Shown here: piece by piece, positions 44,808-53,835 of the stretch
Numbering within the stretch: position 1 is the first letter of the stretch
Layout: every line of letters begins with the position of its first letter
NCBI RefSeq assembly: GCF_039537965.1
Contig: NZ_BAABBM010000001.1
Location: 124,001 to 188,000, forward strand
Direction: 5' to 3'
Source of the DNA: Sphingomonas limnosediminicola
GTDB lineage: Bacteria; Pseudomonadota; Alphaproteobacteria; Sphingomonadales; Sphingomonadaceae
Length of the DNA: 64,000 nt
Notes under the pieces: generated by a model
The model's input: only the letters and a program-made list of their open reading frames with translations
Database searches by the model: none
What the model was told of the DNA's origin: nothing
Position numbers and translations under genes: made by a program

Positions 44808-45857
44808 ATGGCCGACCAGCCGGAAATCATCGATCCCCACGGCCACCTCGCGGATGCGCCGTCCGAAATGCCGAAGGCGGCGTGGAAGCAAATCCTTGCG
44901 CGCACCTACAAGCGCACATGGGACGACAATGTCGGGCTCGTTGCCGCTGGTGTTGCCTTCTACGGCTTCTTCGCCTTGCTCTCGCTGCTTGGGTTAATCG
45001 TCCTCGTCTACGGTTTCTTCGCCGATCGCGGCAACGTGGTCGAGCATATGCGGGTTCTGACCGCGATCCTTCCCAACGACGTCGCGACGCTGATTGGCGA
45101 CCAGCTCATGACCGCCGTTCGGTCGTCCGAGGGCATTAAAGGCCTCGGCATCCTTCTGGCAATCGTCGTTGCTCTTTACGGCGGGTCCAACGGCGCTGCC
45201 GCGGTGATTACGGCACTCAACATCGCCTATGAGGAAAAGGACACTAGGAGCCTGCTGAGGTTCTACGTCCTCGCCGTTTCGATGACCGTGATTGCCGTTG
45301 TCGTCGCTTTGGTAGCGCTTGCAGGCACCGCCGCCTTGGCATTGCTGCAGGAGATTTTGCCCCAGGCGTCCCCGGCGCTGATCACCGTCGGCGAAGTCGG
45401 AGGCTATGTGCTGCTCGCCTTCATTGCAGCGGGCATCGCATCGGTGCTCTATCGCTTTGGCCCGGCACGAGAGAATGCGAAATGGCGGTGGATTACGCCG
45501 GGCTCATTGTTCTCGGCCATTTCTTGGCTCATCCTGACCGCCCTGTTCGGCGTCTACCTCAGCTATTTCACCGATTATGACGCGAGCTACGGGTCTCTCG
45601 CCGCGGCGGTGGCGTTGCTGACCTGGATGTATTTCTGCGCTTATGCCTTCGTCTTCGGCGCCGAGCTTAACAGCGAGATCGAGCATCAGACGGCGAAGGA
45701 CAGCACTACCGGCCTTCCCAAGCCGTTAGGCGAGCGCGGCGCCTGGGCCGCCGACAATGTCGCAACGGACGAAACCGCGCAGGACCGGCCGGAGGAGGTA
45801 AGGGAAGGGGAACGTCTTACGCAGGCGTCCCCCACAATCGCCGAAAAGGAAAATTAG
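44808..45857 (+). CDS. YihY/BrkB family inner-membrane protein
   Basis: The 349-residue protein has six membrane spans in the YihY (formerly RNase BN) pattern. DNVGLVAAGVAFYGFFALLSLL, SNGAAAVITALNIAYEEKDTRS and SLAAAVALLTWMYFCAYAFVFGAELNSEIEHQ mark the family, the last two segments each broken by a turn. The C-terminal 50 residues are acidic and hydrophilic. Function is uncertain; transport or lipid-related roles have been suggested for the family. The stop overlaps that of rpoH by 3 bp. Confidence 0.87.
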   Translation: MADQPEIIDPHGHLADAPSEMPKAAWKQILARTYKRTWDDNVGLVAAGVAFYGFFALLSLLGLIVLVYGFFADRGNVVEHMRVLTAILPNDVATLIGDQLMTAVRSSEGIKGLGILLAIVVALYGGSNGAAAVITALNIAYEEKDTRSLLRFYVLAVSMTVIAVVVALVALAGTAALALLQEILPQASPALITVGEVGGYVLLAFIAAGIASVLYRFGPARENAKWRWITPGSLFSAISWLILTALFGVYLSYFTDYDASYGSLAAAVALLTWMYFCAYAFVFGAELNSEIEHQTAKDSTTGLPKPLGERGAWAADNVATDETAQDRPEEVREGERLTQASPTIAEKEN

Positions 45858-46762
45858 GCCGCGGGAAGCAGCCGGCGCTCGCCCGCAAGCCGTAGCAGGG
45901 CAGCCTGCAGCTTTTCGAACGCGCGAACCTCGATCTGGCGGATGCGCTCTCGGCTGACGCCATAGACCTGGCTCAATTCCTCGAGAGTCTTCGGTTCGTC
46001 GGCCAGACGGCGTTCCATCAAGATATGCTTCTCGCGATCGTTCAGGCTTTCAAGCGCGCTGACCAAAAGGTCATGGCGTACTTGGCTTTCCTCGTCCTCG
46101 GCGATCAGCTCGTCCTGCAGCGGGCCGCTGTCGACCAGGAAGTCCTGCCACTGACTCTCGCCGCCCTCATCGCCCTTCAGGGAAACGTTGAGGCTGGTGT
46201 CGCCGCCCATGCCCATGCGGCGGTTCATCGAGATCACCTCGTCCTCGGTGACCCCGAGGTCGGTGGCGATCTTGGTGACGTCTGCCGGCTTGAGGTCGCC
46301 TTCTTCGAACGCGTCGATCTGATTCTTCATCCGGCGGAGGTTGAAGAACAGTTTCTTCTGCGCCGCGGTGGTGCCCATCTTCACGAGGCTCCACGAGCGC
46401 AGGATGAATTCCTGGATAGAGGCGCGGATCCACCACATGGCATAGGTCGCGAGACGGAAGCCGCGTTCCGGCTCAAACTTCTTCACGCCCTGCATCAGGC
46501 CGATATTGCCTTCGCTGATCAGCTCACTGACCGGCAGGCCATAGCCCCGGTAGCCCATGGCGATCTTCGCCACGAGCCGCAGGTGCGAGTTGACGAGCTT
46601 CGCCGCAGCCTCGGTATCGCCATGCTCGCGCCAGCGCTTGGCGAGCATATATTCTTCCTCGGGGCTGAGGATCGGAAACTTCTTGATCTCTGCGAGATAG
46701 CGGTTGAGTCCGGCCTCCCCACCGGACGCGGGGAGCGAGACAATCCCTTTATTGGTAGCCAT
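45854..46762 (-). CDS. rpoH: Heat-shock sigma factor RpoH
   Basis: The 302-residue sigma-32 protein has region 2 (LVAKIAMGYRGYGLPVSELISEGNIGLM) and the RpoH box QKKLFFNLRRMK, which marks RpoH against other sigma factors. Region 4 ends with VYGVSRERIRQIEVRAFEKL. It directs heat-shock transcription. ATG 46762 (MATNKGIVSLP) gives the family N-terminus; a longer frame adds 17 basic residues. rluD lies 69 bp upstream on the same strand. Confidence 0.95.
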   Translation of the reverse strand: MATNKGIVSLPASGGEAGLNRYLAEIKKFPILSPEEEYMLAKRWREHGDTEAAAKLVNSHLRLVAKIAMGYRGYGLPVSELISEGNIGLMQGVKKFEPERGFRLATYAMWWIRASIQEFILRSWSLVKMGTTAAQKKLFFNLRRMKNQIDAFEEGDLKPADVTKIATDLGVTEDEVISMNRRMGMGGDTSLNVSLKGDEGGESQWQDFLVDSGPLQDELIAEDEESQVRHDLLVSALESLNDREKHILMERRLADEPKTLEELSQVYGVSRERIRQIEVRAFEKLQAALLRLAGERRLLPAA

Positions 46763-46831
46763 CTTTCTTCGTCTTCTCCCTTTGGCAGGGCAGCCCGATA
46801 AGACGGGAAACATGCCCTAGCGAGTTAAACC

Positions 46832-47779
46832 TTATACACCAAGCGCGTTGAACAGTTCCTGCATGTCAGGCGGCATGGGACTGGAGAACGATAACCTGCT
46901 TTTCGTCACCGGATGGGTAAATCCAAGCTCGGTGGCGTGCAGCGCCTGCCGGTGAAATTTCAGTTCCTTCAACAGTTTGCCATGCGTCTTTGAGCGGCCA
47001 TAGACGGGATCGCCAAGTAGCGGGTGCCCGATCGAGGCCATGTGGACGCGAACCTGATGCGTTCGACCGGTCTCCAGCCGACATTCGACGAGCGACGCGT
47101 CGCGGAGCACTTTCAGAAGCTTCCAGTGGGTCACCGCGCGCTTGCCGCGGCCTTCCTCGACAATGGCGATTTTCTTCCGGTTCGCCGTCGACCGCGCGAG
47201 GTGCGCATCGACGGTGCCCTCGCTCGTCTTCGGAGAACCGCTAACAATCGCCAGGTAGCGCCGGTCGATCGAATGGGCCGCGAATTGCTTCGCGAGACCT
47301 TCGTGAGCGACATCGGTCTTGGCGACGACCAGCAGCCCTGACGTGTCCTTGTCGATGCGATGGACAATGCCGGGCCGAGCAACGCCGCCGATGCCCGACA
47401 ACGATCCTCCGCAATGGTGTAGCAGTGCGTTGACGAGCGTCCCGTCGAAATTGCCGGCGGCCGGGTGGACGACCAGTCCGGCAGGCTTGTCCACGACCAG
47501 CAGATATTCGTCCTCGAAAACGATCTTCAGCGGAATGTCCTGCGGCACGTTGTGAGCAGGCGCCGGTTCAGGAACCGCGACGATGAATTGTTCGTCCCCA
47601 CGAACCTTGGTCGCAGGGTCGCGCACTGGCTTGCCTTCACACTCGACGGCGCCGCTGCGAATCAATGATTTCAACCGCTCGCGCGATAGGGCCGGGGCGG
47701 CAACGGCGAGCGCGCGATCGAGGCGCCAGCCCGCGTGAACGGGCTGCAGGCGAATATCGATCGTCTGACTACCCCCCAC
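46832..47779 (-). CDS. rluD: Ribosomal large-subunit pseudouridine synthase RluD
   Basis: The 315-residue enzyme makes pseudouridines in helix 69 of 23S rRNA. An N-terminal S4 domain (LDRALAVAAPALSRERLKSLI, split) precedes the catalytic motif HRIDKDTSGLLVVAK with the conserved Asp. ETGRTHQVRVHM and GHPLLGDPVYG are typical of RluC/D. The start is probably GTG 47779, without a clear Shine-Dalgarno. It diverges from chpT 87 bp away. Confidence 0.93.
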   Translation of the reverse strand: MGGSQTIDIRLQPVHAGWRLDRALAVAAPALSRERLKSLIRSGAVECEGKPVRDPATKVRGDEQFIVAVPEPAPAHNVPQDIPLKIVFEDEYLLVVDKPAGLVVHPAAGNFDGTLVNALLHHCGGSLSGIGGVARPGIVHRIDKDTSGLLVVAKTDVAHEGLAKQFAAHSIDRRYLAIVSGSPKTSEGTVDAHLARSTANRKKIAIVEEGRGKRAVTHWKLLKVLRDASLVECRLETGRTHQVRVHMASIGHPLLGDPVYGRSKTHGKLLKELKFHRQALHATELGFTHPVTKSRLSFSSPMPPDMQELFNALGV

Positions 47780-47866
47780 GGAGGTGAATATGGGTTCGTA
47801 CGCCGGCAGTTCAATCCCCGGGTCGGTAAACAGGTCTTAACCTTGTCTGGTGTTCAAGACTGCCCC

Positions 47867-48520
47867 ATGAACCTTAGCGAAATGAACGCCGTCGATCTCG
47901 CCAGCCTCTTATGCTCGCGGCTTTGCCACGACCTGATGTCGCCCGTCGGGGCGCTTAATAACGGAATCGAGCTGCTCGCCGACGAGACCGATCCCGACAT
48001 GCGCGAGAAGTGCCTTGAGCTGCTGGCTGACAGCGCCCGGGCATCGGCGAACAAGCTGAAATTCTTCCGCCTTGCGTTCGGCGCGGCCGGCGGCTTCGGC
48101 GAGGAAGTCGACACGCATGAGGCACAGGCTGCGCTCGAAGGCGTCTTCGGGCCCGAGCGGCGGATCGAGCTTGGCTGGGTCGTCAACGAAGGCAAGCTTC
48201 CCAAGGGCGCCGTAAAGCTCCTCCTCAATCTGGCGCTGCTCGCCGGCGATGCGCTGGTCCGTGGTGGTCGGCTGGATGTCGGCGCCGAACGCCAGGACGG
48301 GAACATCGAACTGGTTATCCGGGCCGAAGGACCGCGCATCCTCCTCGATCCAGTCTTGCGCGAAACGCTGGCGACGGGCGGCAGCGGCGGCGCGGTGGAG
48401 CCGCGTGCAGCGGGCGCCTGGCTGGCGCATAGCCTCGCGGCGGAAGCGGGCGGCACGATCCAGCTGTCTGACGTGTCGAGCCCGTTCCTCCTGATTGGCG
48501 CCGTGCTTCCCCGGCAATAA
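47867..48520 (+). CDS. chpT: Histidine phosphotransferase ChpT
   Basis: The 217-residue protein carries LCHDLMSPVGALNNGIELL with the phosphorylatable His21. The C-terminal part resembles a degenerate HATPase fold without ATP motifs. In Caulobacter ChpT relays phosphate from CckA to CtrA and CpdR for cell-cycle control. ATG 47867 fits the family N-terminus (VDLASLLCSRLCHD). It lies 118 bp before cheA on the same strand; whether it is co-transcribed is unclear. Confidence 0.9.
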   Translation: MNLSEMNAVDLASLLCSRLCHDLMSPVGALNNGIELLADETDPDMREKCLELLADSARASANKLKFFRLAFGAAGGFGEEVDTHEAQAALEGVFGPERRIELGWVVNEGKLPKGAVKLLLNLALLAGDALVRGGRLDVGAERQDGNIELVIRAEGPRILLDPVLRETLATGGSGGAVEPRAAGAWLAHSLAAEAGGTIQLSDVSSPFLLIGAVLPRQ

Positions 48521-48638
48521 TCGCCCGCCGGATGTGCAGGTCCTCCTGCGGTAAGGATTCTCGCCCTCAAGGATAACGGGGCTTTAACACCTACGCGGCA
48601 ATAAGCCCTTTGTTGCAGCGCTGGGGACTTTACGTTCA

Positions 48639-50975
48639 ATGGACGACCTGATTGCCGATTTCGTAGCCGAATGCCGCGAAATGCTTGAGGCATTGGGCGG
48701 GGAAATCGTCGCCTGGGAAGCGCAGCCCGATGACCGCGCGCGCCTCGATAGCATCTTCCGCTTTGTCCATACGGTGAAGGGCAATTGCGGCTTCTTCGAA
48801 TTTCCGCGCCTTGAGGCGCTGAGCCACGCTGCCGAAGACGCGCTCGCCGACGTTCGCGCCGGCCGCCGCGTTCCTGACGCAGCGCTAGTGAATGCCGTCC
48901 TCGGCATCATCGACCGTATTGCAGAGATGGTTGCCGCCATCGACGCCGGTGAAGACATGCCGTTTGGCGACGATAGCGCCCTGATCGCGGCGCTTGCGCC
49001 AGGTGCGGAAGGACCGGCCGTTCAGTCTGTTGTCCTCGAGGGTCAGGGGAAGGCCGCCGCCGCTCCGCGCACGATCCGCCTTTCCATCGAATTGCTCGAC
49101 CGTGTGATGAGTACCGTTTCCGACATGGTGCTCGCCCGCAACGAACTTGCCCGCAGGCTTCGCGAATCCCAGGCAGAGGTGTCGGTAGACGGAGCGTTCG
49201 AGCGCTTGTCTTCGATCATCGCCGAAATGCGCGACGCCATCACGCGGACGCGCATGCAGCGGATCGAAAACCTGTTCGTCGGCCTGCCGCGCATGGTCCG
49301 CGACCTATCGGCGGAACTCGGCAAGCAGGTGTTGGTCGATGTCGAGGGCGGTGACGTCGAACTCGATCGCGAAATGATCGAGATGATCCGCGATCCGTTA
49401 ACCCATATCATCCGCAACGCTGTGGACCACGGGATCGAAAAACCGATCGACCGGCACAAGGCGGGCAAGCGCGAGATCGGGCTTCTCTCGGTGTCGGCGC
49501 GTCAGTCGGGCAATCAAATCCTGATTGACATCCACGACGATGGCCGCGGGATCGACGGCAAGAAGCTGGTCGAGAATGCGATCGCCAACAAGGTGATCGA
49601 CAAGGAACGGGCAGCTCAACTTAACGAACGCGAACGGCTGGCGCTGATCTTCGAAGCGGGCCTTTCGACTGCGAAGGAAGTAACCTCCATCTCGGGCCGC
49701 GGCGTCGGCATGGACGTTGTTCGCTCCAACGTCGAACGGATCGGCGGCATCGTCGAAGTCGACAGCAGGCCGGGCGAGGGGACGCGAATGACGCTCCGCG
49801 TACCGCTGACGCTCACCATCATTCCCGCGCTCACCGTTTCCGTCGGCAACCAGAGCTTCGCCATTCCGCGCTCGGCGATCGAGGAGATCGTCCGCGCCAA
49901 CGGCGAGTCCGTCACGCTCGAGCATCTCGGCGGCGCCGGAGTCGCAACCATCCGCGGCCGCCGTGTGCCGGAAGTCAGCCTGGCGACCATCCTTGGGCTC
50001 GACAGCGAGGTCGATGAGCAGGACCGCCGCCTGATCGTTCTCCGACCCGCCGGCGGCGACGTTTACGCGCTGTCGGTCGACCGCATTCACGACCATGAAG
50101 AACTTGTCGTGAAGCCAGCCGCCCCGGCTGTCATGGCGACCGGCCTCTACGCGGGAACGACGCTTGCGGACGATGGCAGTCCGATCCTGCTGTTTGATCC
50201 CGCAGGTCTCGCAGAAGTTGGCGGCGTCAAGCTGGAAGCGCAGGAACGCGCCGCGCGCATTGCCGAAGGTCCTGCCGAAGCCGCGTCGAAGGCGACCGCG
50301 GTCCTCCTGTTCCGCGGACTGGACGGCGGCCGCCGAGCGCTCCGTCTCGCCATCGTCGACCGCATCGAAGAAGTTCCGGCCAGGGCCATTCGCAAGTCCG
50401 CGGGCCAATTGCGCGTGCAGGTCGGAGAAGCGATCCTTCCCCTGGCCGGCGCAACATCCGAGCAGATCGGCAAGGAAAAGGTCCGGATATTTCGGCTGAA
50501 CGATGGCGCGCATGAGATCGGCTACGCGTTCACCGAGGTCCTCGACTTTGCCGCGATCGAGAGCGAAGTCATCCACGCGGATCGTCCGGGCGAAGTCAGC
50601 GGCGTCTCACTCATCAATGGCGAGCCGGCCGAACTTGTGGACGGCCACTGGCTGTTCTCCAATCACGTCGGCGCAGTAGCGCAATCCAGCCAGCAACTCG
50701 TCTGCCGCATTCCTTGCTGGGATCCATGGATGCAGAACATGCTGCGTCCGCTGATCGAAGCCGCAGGCTATCGCGTCGTCAGCGATGCCGAGGAAGAGGA
50801 GGCCGACGTGGTCATCGCTTCGCTCGGTGAAGAGCTGGCGGAAGACGCCGGCGAAAAAACCATCTGGCTGCGTTCGGAGCCCGAGCCCGCGCACAAGAAG
50901 GACGACAGCATCTATCGCTACGATCGTGCCGGGCTGCTGACGGCGCTCAAGTTCGCAGCGGGGAGGGCCAAGTGA
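48639..50975 (+). CDS. cheA: Chemotaxis histidine kinase CheA
   Basis: The 778-residue kinase has an Hpt domain with phospho-site His44 (FVHTVKGNCGFF), a dimerisation domain (about 145-210), an HATPase domain (HIIRNAVDHGIE, DDGRGID, SGRGVGMDVV) and a CheW-like domain (about 400-530). The P2 CheY/CheB-binding domain is missing. After the CheW domain come a second CheW-like region (about 550-660) and a C-terminal piece that looks like a receiver without its Asp. The stop overlaps the cheW start (GTGA). Confidence 0.92.
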   Translation: MDDLIADFVAECREMLEALGGEIVAWEAQPDDRARLDSIFRFVHTVKGNCGFFEFPRLEALSHAAEDALADVRAGRRVPDAALVNAVLGIIDRIAEMVAAIDAGEDMPFGDDSALIAALAPGAEGPAVQSVVLEGQGKAAAAPRTIRLSIELLDRVMSTVSDMVLARNELARRLRESQAEVSVDGAFERLSSIIAEMRDAITRTRMQRIENLFVGLPRMVRDLSAELGKQVLVDVEGGDVELDREMIEMIRDPLTHIIRNAVDHGIEKPIDRHKAGKREIGLLSVSARQSGNQILIDIHDDGRGIDGKKLVENAIANKVIDKERAAQLNERERLALIFEAGLSTAKEVTSISGRGVGMDVVRSNVERIGGIVEVDSRPGEGTRMTLRVPLTLTIIPALTVSVGNQSFAIPRSAIEEIVRANGESVTLEHLGGAGVATIRGRRVPEVSLATILGLDSEVDEQDRRLIVLRPAGGDVYALSVDRIHDHEELVVKPAAPAVMATGLYAGTTLADDGSPILLFDPAGLAEVGGVKLEAQERAARIAEGPAEAASKATAVLLFRGLDGGRRALRLAIVDRIEEVPARAIRKSAGQLRVQVGEAILPLAGATSEQIGKEKVRIFRLNDGAHEIGYAFTEVLDFAAIESEVIHADRPGEVSGVSLINGEPAELVDGHWLFSNHVGAVAQSSQQLVCRIPCWDPWMQNMLRPLIEAAGYRVVSDAEEEEADVVIASLGEELAEDAGEKTIWLRSEPEPAHKKDDSIYRYDRAGLLTALKFAAGRAK

Positions 50976-51412
50976 ATACGCTTCTTTTGGTCGTGACGAT
51001 TGCTGGTGAGCGCGTTGCGCTGCCGGCCGCCGCCGTTGAATCCGTGGTCGAGCTGGAAGCGCTGATCCCGGTACCGCGCGCCGCGCCACACATCGCCGGA
51101 CTTTCGGCGCTTCGCAGCCGGGTGCTGACGGTCGTCGATTGCATGCGATCGCTCGAACTTGGCGCGACCGACTGTTCCGATGGCATTCGCGAGGCGGCAG
51201 TCGTCGAGCTCGACGGCCATCATTACGCGCTCATCGTCGATCTTGTCGAAGACGTCGTCGAAGCTGCTTCCGATCCGGCACCGATTCGCGCGGCCATGGA
51301 AGCAGGCTGGGAACGCGTCTCGCAAGGCATGGTCGAAACCGAAATCGGGCCGCTGTTGCTGGTCGACGTTGCGGCTCTCGTTGCCGGTGCCGAGACCAAG
51401 GCGGCGGCTTAA
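50972..51412 (+). CDS. cheW: Chemotaxis coupling protein CheW
   Basis: The 146-residue CheW-fold protein starts at GTG 50972 within the cheA stop. LLLVVTIAGERVALPAAAVESVVEL and HIAGLSALRSRVLTVVDC are the conserved strands that bridge receptors and CheA; the C-terminus is Ala-rich. No receptor gene occurs nearby. Confidence 0.88.
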   Translation: MNTLLLVVTIAGERVALPAAAVESVVELEALIPVPRAAPHIAGLSALRSRVLTVVDCMRSLELGATDCSDGIREAAVVELDGHHYALIVDLVEDVVEAASDPAPIRAAMEAGWERVSQGMVETEIGPLLLVDVAALVAGAETKAAA

Positions 51413-51468
51413 GCTCTTCGTTACCCTTAGCGTTTAATCAGACGGCATCGAAGCGGGGAATGCCAAGC

Positions 51469-51834
51469 ATGAAAAGTTGTTTGATTGTCGACGACTCCAA
51501 GGTGATCCGTAAGGTCGCCCGGCATATCCTCGAGACGCTCGAGTTCGAGGTGGAGGAAGCGGGGGACGGACAGGAAGCCCTTTCGCGTTGCGAAGCCAAG
51601 ATGCCCGACGTCGTGCTGCTCGATTGGAACATGCCCGTCATGAGCGGCATGGAATTCCTCAAGATGCTTCGCCAGCGCGGTCATTCCGACCAGCCGAAGG
51701 TCGTGTTCTGCACGACCGAGAACGACATGGCGCACATCCGCGCGGCGCTCGAAGCGGGCGCCGACGAATATGTGATGAAGCCGTTCGACCGTGAGACGCT
51801 TCACATCAAGCTTCAGCTCGTCGGCGTAGCGTAA
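51469..51834 (+). CDS. cheY: Response regulator CheY
   Basis: The 121-residue single receiver domain has the acidic pair DD (residues 8-9), phospho-site Asp52 in LLDWNMPVMSG, Thr in FCTTEND and Lys in YVMKPFD. There is no output domain. ATG 51469 has GGGGA at good spacing; ATG 51460 would be too close to it. It is the third gene of the che operon. Confidence 0.92.
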   Translation: MKSCLIVDDSKVIRKVARHILETLEFEVEEAGDGQEALSRCEAKMPDVVLLDWNMPVMSGMEFLKMLRQRGHSDQPKVVFCTTENDMAHIRAALEAGADEYVMKPFDRETLHIKLQLVGVA

Positions 51835-51843
51835 GCCCCTGGG

Positions 51844-52956
51844 GTGGAGCGGGCGCTCGCCAGATCGCGGGACCGCTTCGAAGGAGCGCGACCGCGCAGC
51901 AAGCCGATCAGGCTAATGATCGTCGACGATTCAACGGTAGCGCGCGCGGTTTTGTCGCGCATGATCGAAGCCGACCCCGCATTCGAAATCGTCGCAGTCG
52001 CTGGAACCGCGGAGCACGCGATCGAGGCGCTGGACCAGGTCCGCGTCGACGTAGTGCTGCTCGACCTCGAGATGCCTGGAGCCGGCGGGCTCGAAGCGCT
52101 GCCCAAGGTTATCGCCGCCGCTGCGGGTGCCAAGGTCATGATCGTCTCCTCGCTGGCCGAGGAAGGTGCCGAGCAAACCGTCGCGGCGCTGGCCAAGGGT
52201 GCGGCGGACACGCTGCCCAAGCCCGGCAAGGGCAATTTCTACGGCCGCTTCTCGGAAGTGCTGATCGGCAAGCTCAAGGCTCTGGGGCACGCGGCAGCGC
52301 CGATCCTCGAGCCCGCACCGCAGCGTTCGTTGAGCGCGCAGCCGCCGCTTCGAGCGATGCCCAGCGACCCGATCGATATTCTCGCGATTGGCGCCTCGAC
52401 GGGCGGCATTCATTCGCTGGGCGCATTCTTTCATTCGCTGCCCAAGAAGATCGGCGTACCGATCCTGGTGACGCAGCATCTTCCGGGGCCGTTCATGCCG
52501 GTCTTCGCGCGCCAGCTCGGCGTCGTCGCGCATCGCGAATGCCTTGTCGCACAAGATGGCATGCAGATCCGCGCCGACCGTATCTACGTTGCGCCGGGGG
52601 ACGCGCATCTGACGCTTGAGCCGGCGGGCAAGTCCATTGTCATTCGCCTCACTCACGGACGCACGGCGAGCGGGTGCATGCCGTCCGTCGATCCGATGTT
52701 CGCGTCGATCGGCGCCGTCTACGGCTCAGGCGCTGTTGGCGTCATCCTGACGGGGATGGGCCGCGACGGCGTTGAAGGCGCTGCACGGATGGTCGCCTGC
52801 GGCGGTTCCGTCATCGCGCAGGACGAGGCGAGCAGCGCGGTCTGGGGCATGCCTAAGGCCGTGCTGGACGCCGGTCTCGCCTGCGCTGTCTTGCCGCCGG
52901 ACAAGATTGCGCGGCGTGTCGCTTCCCGAACCGAGGAGCAGCCTGGGTGCAAATAA
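51844..52956 (+). CDS. cheB: Protein-glutamate methylesterase CheB
   Basis: The 370-residue enzyme demethylates chemoreceptors. It has a receiver domain (LMIVDDST, Asp74 in LLDLEMPG) and a C-terminal esterase domain with GASTGG (Ser), TQHLPGPF (His) and GMGRDG (Asp). GTG 51844 is a likely start, 9 bp after cheY. The stop overlaps cheR by 10 bp. Confidence 0.93.
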   Translation: MERALARSRDRFEGARPRSKPIRLMIVDDSTVARAVLSRMIEADPAFEIVAVAGTAEHAIEALDQVRVDVVLLDLEMPGAGGLEALPKVIAAAAGAKVMIVSSLAEEGAEQTVAALAKGAADTLPKPGKGNFYGRFSEVLIGKLKALGHAAAPILEPAPQRSLSAQPPLRAMPSDPIDILAIGASTGGIHSLGAFFHSLPKKIGVPILVTQHLPGPFMPVFARQLGVVAHRECLVAQDGMQIRADRIYVAPGDAHLTLEPAGKSIVIRLTHGRTASGCMPSVDPMFASIGAVYGSGAVGVILTGMGRDGVEGAARMVACGGSVIAQDEASSAVWGMPKAVLDAGLACAVLPPDKIARRVASRTEEQPGCK

Positions 52957-53819
52957 GCGACAGTTCCAGCCGGATCCTGGCCGGCCTGCTCGAGGCGCGT
53001 ACCGGCCAACAGCTAACGTTAAGCCGCCGCTGGCGGATTGAGACGGCCCTCTCCTCGCTCATGCGTGAACGCGGGATCGGGACGCTCGACGAACTCATCA
53101 CCATCCTCGTCATGGGCAAGGAGCCAAGTTTGTCGCAGCAGGTCGTCGAAGCGTTGCTCAACAACGAAACCTATTTCTTCCGCGACCGCGCGCCGTTCGA
53201 CCTGCTCCAACGCTATGCGCTGCCGGAACTCGCCAAGCGCCGCAGCGGGACGAAGCGCCTCCGCATCTGGTCCGCCGGCTGCTCGACAGGACAGGAAGTC
53301 TATTCGCTGTCGATGCTCTTCGCCGAAGAGCCGGAGAAGTGGGCAGGCTGGACGATCGATATCCTGGGCACGGATGTCTCGACGTCGTGCGTGGAGCGGG
53401 CGCGCCTTGGCGCTTACAGCCAGTTCGAAGTTCAGCGCGGGCTCGGCATCAACCAGATGATCAAATGGTTCGAGGAGTCCGGCGACGGATGGCGGGCCGT
53501 GGAAAGCCTGCGCAAGCCGCTGCGCTTCCAGGTTCACAATTTGCTCGAACCGCCGCCACACCCGATGGGATTCGACATCGTCCTTTGCCGCAACGTTCTC
53601 CTCTACCTGAACCCGGAAAAGAAGACGCTCGCCTTCGAGCGCATCGCCGCCGGCATGGCGGAGGACGGTTGGCTGATGCTCGGCGCCGGTGAAACGGTGA
53701 TCGGACAGACGAACAAGCTCGGCGCCGACGTTGAAGCGCGCGGCCTGTACCGCCTCACCGGCGACGGCAGCCGCGTCGAAAAACGCATCGGGACCGATCG
53801 GCGCGCCATCGGGGGTTGA
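52947..53819 (+). CDS. cheR: Chemotaxis protein methyltransferase CheR
   Basis: The 290-residue methyltransferase has an N-terminal helical domain (about 10-75, ending in NNETYFFRD) and a SAM-binding domain with IWSAGCSTGQEVYSL and ILGTDVSTSC. FDIVLCRNVLLYL is the conserved CheR motif IV. GTG 52947 overlaps the cheB end. It completes cheA-W-Y-B-R; cheD and receptor genes are absent. Confidence 0.93.
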   Translation: MQISDSSSRILAGLLEARTGQQLTLSRRWRIETALSSLMRERGIGTLDELITILVMGKEPSLSQQVVEALLNNETYFFRDRAPFDLLQRYALPELAKRRSGTKRLRIWSAGCSTGQEVYSLSMLFAEEPEKWAGWTIDILGTDVSTSCVERARLGAYSQFEVQRGLGINQMIKWFEESGDGWRAVESLRKPLRFQVHNLLEPPPHPMGFDIVLCRNVLLYLNPEKKTLAFERIAAGMAEDGWLMLGAGETVIGQTNKLGADVEARGLYRLTGDGSRVEKRIGTDRRAIGG

Positions 53820-53835
53820 CCCAACAGCCATTGCC

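Noticed and set aside
49398..50576. 392-codon minus-strand frame opposite cheA
   Set aside because: Antisense shadow with no recognisable domain.
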